A stretch of DNA of 64,000 nt from an uncultured Lachnospiraceae bacterium (GCA_946632055.1 CAMPAR010000005.1:1-64000); one strand, 5' to 3'; counted from the stretch's first letter, positions 1 to 9,857 are shown. Numbers and translations are program-made. Notes: generated by a model from the sequence alone, not told the origin.

Positions 1-143
1 GCGATTTCGGCCTGATACGCCTCCGGATAAAGATCCGCATATCCGCCGCGGTTCCTCATGATATAGGCGAGCCACTTTTCGTTCCGTGTAAAACGCAGCA
101 GCTTCAGGCCGGAGGTGTCGAGCTCATAGGCGTTGACGATCAT
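1..143 (-). CDS. hypothetical protein, N-terminal part only (runs off the window start)
   Basis: Open minus-strand frame from ATG at 143: MIVNAYELDTSGLKLLRFTRNEKWLAYIMRNRGGYADLYPEAYQAEI... Confidence 0.45.
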   Translation of the reverse strand, partial: MIVNAYELDTSGLKLLRFTRNEKWLAYIMRNRGGYADLYPEAYQAEI

Positions 144-409
144 CTCCGTATCCTTTCGTTCCCGCGCCCATTTGCCGGCAAAGCGGTCGGAGGATCTTCT
201 GATCTTCGCTGTTTTTCATGAAAGGTCTCTCCCTGTTAATCAGAATCCGCGTCTCCCTGTGCGAAACAGGACGCCAACGAAGCAATTGCCAGTGGTTTCA
301 CATATATTTATATAACAATTCCCTCTGAAAAGCAACCGAAAAGCTTCTGTTGCTTTTCCCTCCGCCGTGCCGTATACTACGGATAAGAGTTCATCCGGAG
401 GTAACGATC

Positions 410-886
410 ATGACACACCCCTTCCCGCCCTTATACGGCCCGGACTCGCGGATCCTCATCCTCGGGTCCTTTCCCTCGGTGAAATCGCGCGAGCAGCAGT
501 TTTTCTACGGCCATCCGCAGAACCGCTTCTGGAAGCTCATCGCGGCGCTCCTGGGCGCGCCCGTCCCCGAGACCATCGAAGAAAAGAGGGCCCTGATCCT
601 CGGGAATCATCTGGCCCTCTATGACACCATATTTTCCTGTGAAATCACCGGTTCCTCGGACGCCTCCATTAAAAACGCCGTCCCGACAGACTTAAGCCCG
701 ATCCTGCAGACAGCCCGGATCGTAAAAATCTGCTGCAACGGGACGAAATCCTGGGAGCTTTATCAAAAGTATCAGCTGCCCCTGACCGGAATTCCGGCAG
801 AGAAGCTGCCCTCGACAAGCCCCGCGAACGCCGCCTGGTCCCTGGAAAAACTGACCGCCGCCTGGCGCGAAGTTCTTTTTTCGTAA
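410..886 (+). CDS. DNA-deoxyinosine glycosylase / uracil-DNA glycosylase superfamily protein
   Basis: MTHPFPPLYGPDSRILILGSFPSVKSREQQFFYGHPQNRFWKLIAALLG: GSFPS and YGHPQNRFW motifs of the hypoxanthine-DNA glycosylase branch; RBS ggagg before ATG 410. Confidence 0.85.
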   Translation: MTHPFPPLYGPDSRILILGSFPSVKSREQQFFYGHPQNRFWKLIAALLGAPVPETIEEKRALILGNHLALYDTIFSCEITGSSDASIKNAVPTDLSPILQTARIVKICCNGTKSWELYQKYQLPLTGIPAEKLPSTSPANAAWSLEKLTAAWREVLFS

Positions 887-962
887 AATAGATTTTCCTT
901 TCAGTTTCGTTTCAGTAATTCCTGTTATACTTGCGCCATCAAAACCAAGGAGGAACCTGAGT

Positions 963-2564
963 ATGAAACTGAACCGAACCCTTCCCACAGCGCTGGCGGC
1001 ACTTTTAATCTTATCCGCCGCGGCCTGCAATATCAATACGACAGAAACTGAAACCACTTCCGCCGCTTCAGCTGCAGAAGTATCGGAAACCGGGACGACC
1101 GCGGAAGAACCTGCGGAAGCCGAAGATACCGAAACGAACACCGGCGATTCTTCGCAGGATGCAGATCAGGATGATTCCGACCGTCCCGATGCTCCCCCCG
1201 ACGGTGAAGGCGGTGAAAAACCCGAAGGTACGCCCCCGGACGGCGAGGGCGGCGACAGGCCCGAAGGCACGCCCCCGGACGGCAAAGGCGGCGACAGGCC
1301 CGAAGGCACGCCCCCGGACGGCGAAGGCGGCGGCTTCGGCGGCGGATCCTCTTCTTCCGATATCGATTATACCGCAGCCGTTACGATCGATTCTGCCGTT
1401 ACGCAGTCCGGAGAATCCTATGTCAGCACAACGGCCGATGAGTCCGCGCTTCTTGTCAGTACCTCGGATTCCGTCACGATTGAAAACGCAGCAGTGGAAA
1501 AGACCGGCGATTCCGACGGAGGCGACAACTGCAATTTCTACGGTCTGAATGCGGCCGTCCTCGCAAAGGACGGGGCGAACGTCACCATCACCGGCGGCAC
1601 GATTACGAGTGACGCGGACGGTGCGAACGGCGTCTTCTCCTACGGCGGAAACGGCGGACAGAACGGCGCCGAGGGCGACGGAACGACGGTCACGATCCGG
1701 GATACGGTCATTACAACGACCGGCGACGGCTCGGGCGGCATCATGACCACCGGCGGCGGCATCACCTACGCCTATGACCTCACCGTCACGACCTCCGGCC
1801 AGTCCTCTGCGGCCATCCGCACCGACCGCGGCGGCGGAACCGTTGTCGTGGACGGCGGCAGCTATACGACGAACGGACTCGGCTCCCCGGCAATCTATTC
1901 GACCGCGGATATTACCGTTTCGAACGCAGAGCTCGTGTCCAACCTTTCCGAAGGCGTCTGCATCGAGGGCAAGAACTCGATCACGCTGGAGAACTGCGAG
2001 CTCACGGCGAACAACACCAAATGCAACGGCAACGCGACCTTCTATGACAGCATCATGATTTACCAGTCGATGTCCGGCGACGCAGACAGCGGCACCTCGT
2101 CCTTCACCATGACGGACGGCACGCTCACCAGCAAAAACGGCCACATTTTCCATGTGACCAATACGAATGCGGTGATTACGCTTGAAAATGTTCAGCTGGT
2201 CAATGAGGACAGCGCGGGCGTCCTGCTCTCGGTCTGTGACGACGGCTGGTCCGGCGCCGAGAACATCGCAACGCTGAACGCCGTGAATCAGGTTCTCGAA
2301 GGAACCATCCTCGTCGGCGACAACTCCACGCTGACGCTGAACCTCACGGAAGGCTCTTCCTTCACCGGTTCGATCAGCGGCGAGATTACAAACGCTTCCG
2401 GCGAAACCGTCTCGACCGAGATCGGCACGGTATCCGTCACGCTCGACGGAACCAGCACCTGGACCCTGACGGCGGACACCTGGATCACCGAGTTCAACGG
2501 CAGCACGGACAATATCATTTCGAACGGCTATACACTGTATGTAAACGGAACGGCCGTGAACTGA
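963..2564 (+). CDS. secreted lipoprotein with Pro/Gly/Glu repeat linker and right-handed beta-helix-like / carbohydrate-binding region
   Basis: Signal peptide with lipobox (LSAAAC), GEGGDRPEGTPPD repeats, then repetitive Thr/Ile/Val-rich T-x-T-x-G rungs. Confidence 0.75.
   Translation: MKLNRTLPTALAALLILSAAACNINTTETETTSAASAAEVSETGTTAEEPAEAEDTETNTGDSSQDADQDDSDRPDAPPDGEGGEKPEGTPPDGEGGDRPEGTPPDGKGGDRPEGTPPDGEGGGFGGGSSSSDIDYTAAVTIDSAVTQSGESYVSTTADESALLVSTSDSVTIENAAVEKTGDSDGGDNCNFYGLNAAVLAKDGANVTITGGTITSDADGANGVFSYGGNGGQNGAEGDGTTVTIRDTVITTTGDGSGGIMTTGGGITYAYDLTVTTSGQSSAAIRTDRGGGTVVVDGGSYTTNGLGSPAIYSTADITVSNAELVSNLSEGVCIEGKNSITLENCELTANNTKCNGNATFYDSIMIYQSMSGDADSGTSSFTMTDGTLTSKNGHIFHVTNTNAVITLENVQLVNEDSAGVLLSVCDDGWSGAENIATLNAVNQVLEGTILVGDNSTLTLNLTEGSSFTGSISGEITNASGETVSTEIGTVSVTLDGTSTWTLTADTWITEFNGSTDNIISNGYTLYVNGTAVN
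1200..1331 (+). repeat. about 3.4 copies of a 39-bp in-frame tandem repeat (13-aa unit DGEGGDRPEGTPP)
   Basis: Direct reading: units at 1200-1238, 1239-1277, 1278-1316 and partial 1317-1331. Confidence 0.85.
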
Positions 2565-2575
2565 GCGCCAAAAAT

Positions 2576-2636
2576 GAGACAGGGGGAGACAGGGGGAGAC
2601 AGGGGGAGACAGGGGGAGACAGGGGGAGACAGGGGG
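2576..2636. repeat. 10-bp G-rich tandem repeat (agggggagac)n, about 6 units
   Basis: Five consecutive identical 10-mers 2581-2630 plus flanking partial copies. Confidence 0.95.
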
Positions 2637-2687
2637 ACGGTTCTTTCGTCTTGGTTCGCCAAGACGAAAGAACCGTCCCCCTGTCTC
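2626..2687. terminator. perfect 29-bp inverted repeat with TTCG loop between convergent genes (terminator / REP-like element)
   Basis: gagacagggggacggttctttcgtcttgg-ttcg-ccaagacgaaagaaccgtccccctgtctc. Confidence 0.8.
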
Positions 2688-2702
2688 TGATCACTGTCTC
2701 TG

Positions 2703-4400
2703 TTATTCTCCGTCAAACTGCACTTCCCGGTTGACATATTCGAGGAAAGCCCGGATGCTGAAGGGGCACTCGAGCGATGCGCGCCCGTCAGCCTGCAGCA
2801 GAAGCTCTTCCCCGGAAGCGTATTCTGCCGAAAGGAACCAGCCGTCGAAGTCCTCATTGTTTTCCATATGGTAACCGTTGTGCTCCGGAAGCTTCTCCGA
2901 TTTGATCAGTTCCGCGAGGCCCTTCATGAATTTCCCGGAGACTTTCCCGCTGTACTGGCAGATCACATAGCTGTCGCCCATCGCATTGAAGTCGAGCTGA
3001 CCGCTGCCGTCCTCCTTCGAGATGTCGATGCTGAAGTGCCCTGCTGTCCAGGGATCTCCCTGCGGCACGTCATATAAGGTGTCGTCTAAGCTGAAGCTCA
3101 GGTGAAACTCCGTAAGCTCCGTCGATTCGATCTCTTTCGGAAGGTCTTCCGAAAGGTCCCGGATTTCCTTCTCCGCCGCCAGTTCGTCTTCCCGGACAAA
3201 GCGGAAGGAGTGTCCGTCTGCATCCAGGATCATTTCATCGGCCTGCAGCGACCCGTCCGCCTGAAGGTGCATCTGAGAAACGATATCGAAGGAATCCTCC
3301 CGGCCGTTCGTCCAGTTCACGAGCTGCTTGTATTCTTCGCCGATCACCCGAACCGTATAGACCTCCGTCATTCCGCCGTAAAGCACCATCGTCAGCTGAT
3401 CCCCCTCGATGTCCAGGGTCGTATCGCTGTTCACATCCACCCAGTGTCCCTGAAGATATTCCAGGACCTCCGCGTTCTCGGACTCTTCAGGGGTCGTTTC
3501 GTTTGAAGCTCCGTTTTCGTCCGATCCGCTGCTTTCCTCTCTCGGCAGAACTTCCGCCCGCTCATCCGCATAGTCCAGAAATGCCTTGATGCTGAAGGGG
3601 CATTCAAGCGCCGGACGGCCGTCACGGTAAAGCTCGAGTTTTTCTCCGGACGCATATTCCGCTGTGAGGCTCCAGCTCTTGAAGTTCTCGTTATTGGTGA
3701 GGTACATGCCGTTGTGCTCCGCGATCTTCTGCTCCCCGATCAGCTTCGCGAGCCCCCGCATATAGTCCTCCGTCACCTGCCCGGAAAAATCGCAGAAGAT
3801 GTAGGAGGAACCCATCCCGTCAAAATTCATGGAATAATTTCCATCGTCCTGCCGCGTGATTTCAAAGTGATATCGCCCGCGTTCCCAGGAACCGTCCGCC
3901 GGCACATCATACCAGGAGTCTTCCAGACTGAAGCTCAGGCTGAATTCCACGAGTTCCTGTGATTCAATCGTTTTCGGAAGATCTCTGGATTTGTCAATGA
4001 CTTCCTTTTCCTTCTCCAGATCCTCCTCGCGGACGAAGCGGTACTTGTGCCCCTCGGCGTCCATAATCTGCTCATAGGCCGAGAGCACGCCGTCCCGGAT
4101 CTCAATCGTCCCGAGCATGCCAAAGCCCTTGTCATAGGAATCGCTCTTCGCGTTCTCGATATATTTCACATCTTCTCCGCGAACCCGGACCGTGTAGGTT
4201 TCTTTGATATAAGCGTCCTTCACCGTCATCCGGCGTCCTTTGAATTCCAGCGTCGTATCTCCGTTGACATCATACCAGCGGCCCTGCAGCGCCTTCAGAT
4301 TGCTGTCGAGCCCGATGCCGAACATCCCGCAGCCGGTAAATAATACAGGAAGCACCAGAACGCCTGCCGCCAGAATCACGGGGATCATAATCTTCTTCAT
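2703..4400 (-). CDS. lipoprotein with two tandemly duplicated ~230-aa domains
   Basis: Lipobox LFTGC; residues ~35-265 and ~320-560 align by eye (LQGRWYDVNGDTTL / LQGHWVDVNSDTTL; AEYASGEKLELYRDGRPALECPFSIKAFLDY / AEYASGEELLLQADGRASLECPFSIRAFLEY). Confidence 0.8.
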   Translation of the reverse strand: MKKIMIPVILAAGVLVLPVLFTGCGMFGIGLDSNLKALQGRWYDVNGDTTLEFKGRRMTVKDAYIKETYTVRVRGEDVKYIENAKSDSYDKGFGMLGTIEIRDGVLSAYEQIMDAEGHKYRFVREEDLEKEKEVIDKSRDLPKTIESQELVEFSLSFSLEDSWYDVPADGSWERGRYHFEITRQDDGNYSMNFDGMGSSYIFCDFSGQVTEDYMRGLAKLIGEQKIAEHNGMYLTNNENFKSWSLTAEYASGEKLELYRDGRPALECPFSIKAFLDYADERAEVLPREESSGSDENGASNETTPEESENAEVLEYLQGHWVDVNSDTTLDIEGDQLTMVLYGGMTEVYTVRVIGEEYKQLVNWTNGREDSFDIVSQMHLQADGSLQADEMILDADGHSFRFVREDELAAEKEIRDLSEDLPKEIESTELTEFHLSFSLDDTLYDVPQGDPWTAGHFSIDISKEDGSGQLDFNAMGDSYVICQYSGKVSGKFMKGLAELIKSEKLPEHNGYHMENNEDFDGWFLSAEYASGEELLLQADGRASLECPFSIRAFLEYVNREVQFDGE

Positions 4401-4483
4401 TTGCTGACCTCCTCATCCGTCATCACTGCAAAAATAACACTTCAGCCACTGAGGCCTGTCCTTCTATTCCTGTCTTGTCTTTC

Positions 4484-5707
4484 TTACCAGCGCACCTGCC
4501 AGCGCTTCATCAGGGCGTCCAGATCCTCGGGGGATGCGGCTTTTGCCTTCTGTTCGCCCGAATCCTTCCAGGATGCTTCTGTTTCCTTCTTCAGCGCCTT
4601 CTCCGCCTGCCGGTGCTCCTCCAGAAGCGCCTCAAAGCGCGCCTCCTGCGTGCCCGGCGCGACCGCTTCTCCGGTCCAGGCCGAGAGATAAGCCGCGTTC
4701 GAAATCGACAGGGCCTTAATTCCCTCATAACCCGGCACCTGCGGCTCGCGATCCTCGAGGACGGCGCGCGCAAAATCCTCCAGAAGGATCGGATGTCCGT
4801 CCGGCTCTTCGGCAGAGAATTCCTCGTATTCCGTCTCGCCGGCATAGAAGCCTTCCTTCGCCGTGAAACAAACCTCGCGCTCCGGTTTTTTAAGCTTCCA
4901 CCACTTCAACAGACCGTTTTCCAGCACGATTTTTCCGCGGTCGCCGGAGATCTCCAGCCGGTTCGTGCCGGGGCATTCGCCGGTCGTCGTGATGAAGGTC
5001 GCCACCGCGCCGTTTTCATATTCGCCGATAATCGTCGCGTCGTCGTCCACATTGATATGGTGGTACTTTCCGAAGCCGACGACGGCCTGTACCCGGTCCG
5101 GCACACCGAACATCCACTGCCAGAGGTCGAGATTATGCGGCGCCTGATTGAGGAGCACGCCGCCGCCTTCGCCCGTCCAGGTCGCCCGCCAGGAGCCGGA
5201 ATCGTAATAGGCCTGCGTGCGGTACCAGTTCGTCACGATCCACACGAAGCGCTTCAGTTCCCCGAGTTCTCCCGCCTGAATGATGTCGTGGGCGCGGATG
5301 AATAAGGGGTTCGTCCGCTGGTTGAACATGATCGCGAACTTCTTCCCGGAGGCCTTCGCCGCCTCGTTCATCTCCCGCACGGCCGCGGTCGTCACGCCGG
5401 CCGGCTTTTCCGTGAGTACGTGCAGGCCGCGCTGAAAGGCTTCCTTCGCATATACGGGGTGGAGGTAGTGCGGCGCCGCGATGAGCACGGCATCCGCAAG
5501 TCCGCTGTCCATGAGCTCGATCGTGTCCGTAAACTGCGCCGCCTGGGGGTGCAGTTTTTCCGCAATTTCAAAGCGTTCCGGGCGGATATCGCAGACCGCC
5601 GTGATTTCCACCGACGGGCACCGTCCGTCCGCCACATTTTTCAGATGTCCGGAACCCATGTTTCCGATGCCGATCACGCCGAGGCGGAGCCTGTCTTCCG
5701 AAGTCAT
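4484..5707 (-). CDS. Gfo/Idh/MocA family oxidoreductase
   Basis: GVIGIGNMGSGHL Rossmann motif, LTEKPAGVT (EKP), GGGVLLNQAPHNLDLW. Confidence 0.92.
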   Translation of the reverse strand: MTSEDRLRLGVIGIGNMGSGHLKNVADGRCPSVEITAVCDIRPERFEIAEKLHPQAAQFTDTIELMDSGLADAVLIAAPHYLHPVYAKEAFQRGLHVLTEKPAGVTTAAVREMNEAAKASGKKFAIMFNQRTNPLFIRAHDIIQAGELGELKRFVWIVTNWYRTQAYYDSGSWRATWTGEGGGVLLNQAPHNLDLWQWMFGVPDRVQAVVGFGKYHHINVDDDATIIGEYENGAVATFITTTGECPGTNRLEISGDRGKIVLENGLLKWWKLKKPEREVCFTAKEGFYAGETEYEEFSAEEPDGHPILLEDFARAVLEDREPQVPGYEGIKALSISNAAYLSAWTGEAVAPGTQEARFEALLEEHRQAEKALKKETEASWKDSGEQKAKAASPEDLDALMKRWQVRW

Positions 5708-5722
5708 CCCTTTTCCTCCTCC

Positions 5723-6508
5723 TTATCCGAGTTTTTTCTTCTGCTGCTTTCCCGCGATACGGACAGAGAGAGACGGCGGAGCCAGCTTTGAGAGCACAAC
5801 TCCGGCCCGCATCGTAAAGGAGGGCACGATAATCATTTTGCCTTTAAAAAGCTTCTTCACGGCATAGCGCACGCATTCCTCGGCACTGATGCCTTTTAAC
5901 GAGAATTTCACGCGCGCAACGTCGTTGAATTCCGTATCGACAGGACCAGGGCAGAGCGCGCTGACCGTCACGCGGCTCTTCCGGTCGCGGCATTCGGACC
6001 GGACCGCGCGGGTCAGGCTGACCATATAGGCCTTCGTGGCGTAATAGGCGGCCATGTAGGGGCCGCCGGGCAGGAGGCCCGCCGAAGACGCCACATTCAG
6101 AATGTATCCCTGAATGCCCTTTTCTTCAAAGAACTGCAGCATTTTCTTCAGCAGGATATGCTGAGCCGTCACATTGACGTCGATGAGCTGCATCTCCTTC
6201 GAGAGCTCCGTCTCCGTAAATCCGCCGAAATCCCCGAGGCCGGCGTTATTGATCACGACGCGCACCGGCAGCTTCGCCGCTTCCCGCGCGACGAGCCCGC
6301 ACTCCGCGCGGAAGGACAGATCCGCCGGAAGGATCCGGATATCCACCGGATAGTCTTTTTTCAGTTCATCCTTCAGTTTCTGCAGGCGCTCCGCCCGCCG
6401 CGCGACGAGCAGCAGGCTGTAGCCCTTTGCCGCCAGCTGCCGCGCAAACTCACGGCCGATTCCGGAGGAAGCTCCGGTAATCAGCGCATACTCTTTTACT
6501 CTTTCCAT
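5723..6508 (-). CDS. SDR family NAD(P)-dependent oxidoreductase
   Basis: ALITGASSGIGREFARQLA, NNAGLG, YYATKAYM (YxxxK). Confidence 0.93.
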   Translation of the reverse strand: MERVKEYALITGASSGIGREFARQLAAKGYSLLLVARRAERLQKLKDELKKDYPVDIRILPADLSFRAECGLVAREAAKLPVRVVINNAGLGDFGGFTETELSKEMQLIDVNVTAQHILLKKMLQFFEEKGIQGYILNVASSAGLLPGGPYMAAYYATKAYMVSLTRAVRSECRDRKSRVTVSALCPGPVDTEFNDVARVKFSLKGISAEECVRYAVKKLFKGKMIIVPSFTMRAGVVLSKLAPPSLSVRIAGKQQKKKLG

Positions 6509-6511
6509 ACC

Positions 6512-7372
6512 TTAGTCCTGCCCGGTTTGATCCTCGTCCTTCGAAATGTGACCGCTGTTGATGCCAAGCCCCGACTTTTCTACCGGAAGCCACTCATAAA
6601 TCGCGTATTTGATCCAGGTGTCCCAGAAGTCCCATTCGTGGGCTCCGGGGCCGATTTTGAAGGTATACGGTACGCCTTCCGAATCGAGGAATTTCGCGAA
6701 CTTCTCGTTGTTCGGAAGGAGTCCGTCCGATTCGCCGCAGGCCAGGAAAATCTGCGGAATTTCTTTTCTCTCCGCCTTCAGCTTCCGGATGAGGACCTCC
6801 GGGTTGCAGTCATTCGTAAGCGCCGCCTCAAGATCCCCGAAGCAGGCCTCCGAATAATCGCGCCGCTGCAGGAACATAAAGGTATCGTTCGTCTTCGTCA
6901 GGTTGTCCTCGAGAATCAGTGCGGAGGAAAGCGCCACGATGGACCCGAAGGTATCGCTGTACTTCAGGCCGTTCCGGAGTGCGCCGTAGCCGCCCATCGA
7001 AAGTCCGCCGATGAAGGTGTCCTCGCGCTTTCTGGAGAGCGGGAACATTTTCCGGGTCTGCTCGACGAGCTCCCGTCCGATGAATTCGCCGTAGTTATTC
7101 ATGCTTTCCGGATGATCCAGATAGAAGCTGTTGTCGCCCGAGGGCATCACGACCGCGAGGTCATTCTCCTCCGCGAAGCGCTGGATGCGGGTTCCCGTCA
7201 CCCAGTCGACGCAGCTTCCGAGAATTCCGTGCAGAAGGTACAGGGTTTTGTAGGGTTTTTCCTCCCGGACCGGCATGCCGGGAAAGGTCATTTTGTCCGT
7301 CGGAAGGATCACATAGACGGGCACCGTGCGGCCGAGGGTTCCGGCCATCATGCTGACCTGAATAAAAGCCAT
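6512..7372 (-). CDS. alpha/beta hydrolase, tributyrin esterase/EstA-like family
   Basis: YLLHGILGSCVDWV, GGLSMGGYGAL (GxSxG), GAHEWDFWDTWI. Confidence 0.85.
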   Translation of the reverse strand: MAFIQVSMMAGTLGRTVPVYVILPTDKMTFPGMPVREEKPYKTLYLLHGILGSCVDWVTGTRIQRFAEENDLAVVMPSGDNSFYLDHPESMNNYGEFIGRELVEQTRKMFPLSRKREDTFIGGLSMGGYGALRNGLKYSDTFGSIVALSSALILEDNLTKTNDTFMFLQRRDYSEACFGDLEAALTNDCNPEVLIRKLKAERKEIPQIFLACGESDGLLPNNEKFAKFLDSEGVPYTFKIGPGAHEWDFWDTWIKYAIYEWLPVEKSGLGINSGHISKDEDQTGQD

Positions 7373-7480
7373 GGATTATACCTCTCTTTTTATCGTTTTG
7401 ATGACGCATTCTTTTGGTTCTTCTGCGTCAAGAATACACGATTCAGAGGAAATAATCAAGCACCTGACGATAAAAAGCCT

Positions 7481-8566
7481 TTATACCTTTCCGTCAATCC
7501 GCACTGCCTGCTCCTCGGCCTTCAGGCAGAGCTCGGCGGCCTTGAAGGCGTGCGCCTGCGTCATCGCGTTTTCCGTCCGGTTCAGGCAGTCGAGAATCAG
7601 TCCGCCGAAGAACGGGAAGCCGACGGTTCCCTTGGCGTCGAAATACTGCTCGCCCTTTCCGTTCACGAGGTAGACGTGGTCTCCGTCCTCTTTTCCCGTG
7701 GCAATGTCCACATATTTGCGGATCTCGATATAGCCCTCCGTGCCGAGAATGAAGGTCCGCCCGTCTCCCCAGGTCCGAAGGCCGTCCGGCGTGAACCAGT
7801 CGACGCGGAAGTAGTTCGTCGTTCCATTCGCGCCGACAATCGAGCAGTCGCCGAAGTCCTCAAGCTCCGGATACTCCGGATGCGCATAGTTTGCGATCCT
7901 GGAAAGCTGCACCGTGGCATCCTCCTCGTCCGCATAATACAGATACTGCTCGATCTGGTGGCTTCCGATGTCACAGAGGATTCCGCCGTATTTTTCCCGC
8001 TCGAAGAACCAGGCGGGCCGGGTCGGCGCGCTGAGCCGGTGCGGGCCGAAGCCGGTCACGGAGATCACCTTGCCGATTTCTCCGTTCTTAATCAGCTCTC
8101 CCGCAAGAACCGCGCCTTCCACATGGAGCCGCTCGGAATAGTAGACCATATATTTCCGGCCGGTTTCGGCGGTCAGCCGCTTCGCCTCGTTCAGCTGCTC
8201 CGTCGTCGTAAAGGGCGCCTTGTCCGTAAAATAATCCTTTCCCGCCCGGATTGCCCTGAAACCGAGGGCCGCCCGCTCGCTCGTAACGGCCGCGCCGGCG
8301 ATCAGCTGCGTATCGGGATCGGACAGGGCTTCCTCCTCGCTCTTTGCCGCGCGCGCCTCCGGATAGGTCCGAAGAAAGGCCGCGAGCTTCGCGGGGTCCG
8401 GGTCCCAGGCGTACTTCAGGGTTCCGCCGGCTTCCCGGAGTCCGTTCGTCATTCCGTAAATATGTCCGTGATCCAGCCGGACCGCCGAAAATACAAATTC
8501 TCCCGGCCGGACGACCGCTTTTTTCGCGCCGCTCGGCGCATAGTTCATTCCGTCTTTTCTGTCCAT
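7481..8566 (-). CDS. Gfo/Idh/MocA family oxidoreductase
   Basis: Oxidoreductase fold with DKAPFTTTEQLNEAK and GGILCDIGSHQIEQYLYY; start chosen at MDRKDGMNY. Confidence 0.82.
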   Translation of the reverse strand: MDRKDGMNYAPSGAKKAVVRPGEFVFSAVRLDHGHIYGMTNGLREAGGTLKYAWDPDPAKLAAFLRTYPEARAAKSEEEALSDPDTQLIAGAAVTSERAALGFRAIRAGKDYFTDKAPFTTTEQLNEAKRLTAETGRKYMVYYSERLHVEGAVLAGELIKNGEIGKVISVTGFGPHRLSAPTRPAWFFEREKYGGILCDIGSHQIEQYLYYADEEDATVQLSRIANYAHPEYPELEDFGDCSIVGANGTTNYFRVDWFTPDGLRTWGDGRTFILGTEGYIEIRKYVDIATGKEDGDHVYLVNGKGEQYFDAKGTVGFPFFGGLILDCLNRTENAMTQAHAFKAAELCLKAEEQAVRIDGKV

Positions 8567-8596
8567 GGTTTTCCTCCCTGAAATTCGCATCACCGC

Positions 8597-9745
8597 TCAG
8601 CGGTAGTCCGAGCCCACGGTGATTTCGCCCGAAAGCTCTGTCTTCGACACGGTTTTTTCGTAGAAATGCGGCACGCGCTGCATGATCCCCTCCACCGTAT
8701 AGAACGGATCGTCCTTCTGAAGGGGAAGCTGCACCTTCTCCTGAAGCGCGCCGGACTTGTAGATCGCCGTGATCAGTTCGATCGTGCGGCGGCCGTCCTC
8801 CGCGCTGATTGCCGGAGCGCGCCCCTCTTCAATCACCGTGATCACATCATACAGCTCGCCGGTATGCCCTTCGTAGGGAAGCTCGGGAAGCGAATCCCGG
8901 AAAGCCCTGATTTCGGCTTCCAGAGCCGGGTTTTCCTCCGGGAAGCCGTTCGGCATCGACAGCGACGCATAGGTATCGAAGGGCGCCGAGATTTTCGCCT
9001 TCTCGCACTGGAAGACCAGCCCCTGCTCCTCCCCGTGGTGCACGACGGAAGCCGTGAGCGTCGCGAGCGCGCCGGGGTATTCCAGAATCGACACGGACAG
9101 GTCCTCCACCTCCGCGTTATCATGGGCGGTATTCGCGAGAACCGAGGTGACGCTCTTCGGGCTGCCCATCATCCAGAGCAGCATATCGATATGGTGCACG
9201 GCGTGATTCAGGGTGCAGCCGCCGCCCTCCTTCTCCCATGTGCCGCGCCACCAGAGGTCGTAATAGCAGTGGCCTCTCCACCAGAAGGAATTCACGGCCG
9301 CGTGGCGCACGGGTCCGGCGACTTTCTCGTCCAGCATCGCCTTCAGATCCCGGATCGCCCGTTTGAAGCGGTTCTGCGCGATGATGGCGAGCAGCTTCCC
9401 GCTTTCGTCCCGCGCCCGGATCATGGCGTCGCATTCCTCAAGAGAGGCCGCCATCGGCTTTTCGCAGACGACGTTCTTTCCGGCCTTCAGAAAATCGATG
9501 GAGATCGAAGCGTGGACATAGGGCGGCGTGCAGACGTCCGCAAGATCGATGTCCTCCCGTCCGAGAATCTCCTCGTGGTGTTCAAAGCTTTCCGCGTCGA
9601 GACCGAATTCCTCCGCGAAAGCCGCCGCCTTCCCGGGGATGATGTCGACAAGCGCCGTGATCGTGACAAGTTCCGACAGCTTCTGATATGCGCGCATATG
9701 TTCATGCGCAATGTTTCCAGTCCCGATAATTGCAATGCGGATCAT
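8597..9745 (-). CDS. Gfo/Idh/MocA family oxidoreductase
   Basis: IAIIGTGNIAHEHM, VCEKPMAASLEEC, GGGCTLNHAVHHIDML. Confidence 0.93.
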   Translation of the reverse strand: MIRIAIIGTGNIAHEHMRAYQKLSELVTITALVDIIPGKAAAFAEEFGLDAESFEHHEEILGREDIDLADVCTPPYVHASISIDFLKAGKNVVCEKPMAASLEECDAMIRARDESGKLLAIIAQNRFKRAIRDLKAMLDEKVAGPVRHAAVNSFWWRGHCYYDLWWRGTWEKEGGGCTLNHAVHHIDMLLWMMGSPKSVTSVLANTAHDNAEVEDLSVSILEYPGALATLTASVVHHGEEQGLVFQCEKAKISAPFDTYASLSMPNGFPEENPALEAEIRAFRDSLPELPYEGHTGELYDVITVIEEGRAPAISAEDGRRTIELITAIYKSGALQEKVQLPLQKDDPFYTVEGIMQRVPHFYEKTVSKTELSGEITVGSDYR

Positions 9746-9828
9746 GTGGAGCCCTCCTTATGGCAAATGGTGTTTGATGGTTGAAAAAGCAGGGTTACGC
9801 AGCCCTCTGGAGCTGCTCTCTTCCGCTC

Positions 9829-9857
9829 ATTATAATCGAACTCGCAGGGATATTCAA
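9829..9857 (-). promoter_or_regulatory. candidate sigma-A promoter TTGAAT-N17-TATAAT for the 8597-9745 oxidoreductase
   Basis: -35 complement at 9852-9857, -10 complement at 9829-9834, 17-bp spacer. Confidence 0.6.

Noticed and set aside
1068-2153. 361-aa minus-strand ORF antisense to the beta-helix lipoprotein
   Set aside because: Repetitive shadow of the + strand repeats; no RBS or motif support.
2576-2687. CRISPR array
   Set aside because: The 10-bp unit has no spacers; it is a simple tandem repeat plus hairpin.
6158-8581. 807-aa + strand ORF
   Set aside because: Antisense to three well-supported minus-strand genes; composition (Arg/His/Leu-rich) typical of shadow ORFs in GC-rich coding DNA.
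9780-9830. Possible attenuator hairpin (agcag...ctgct-tttt on the minus strand leader)
   Set aside because: Only a 5-bp convincing outer stem with competing folds; too weak to call.
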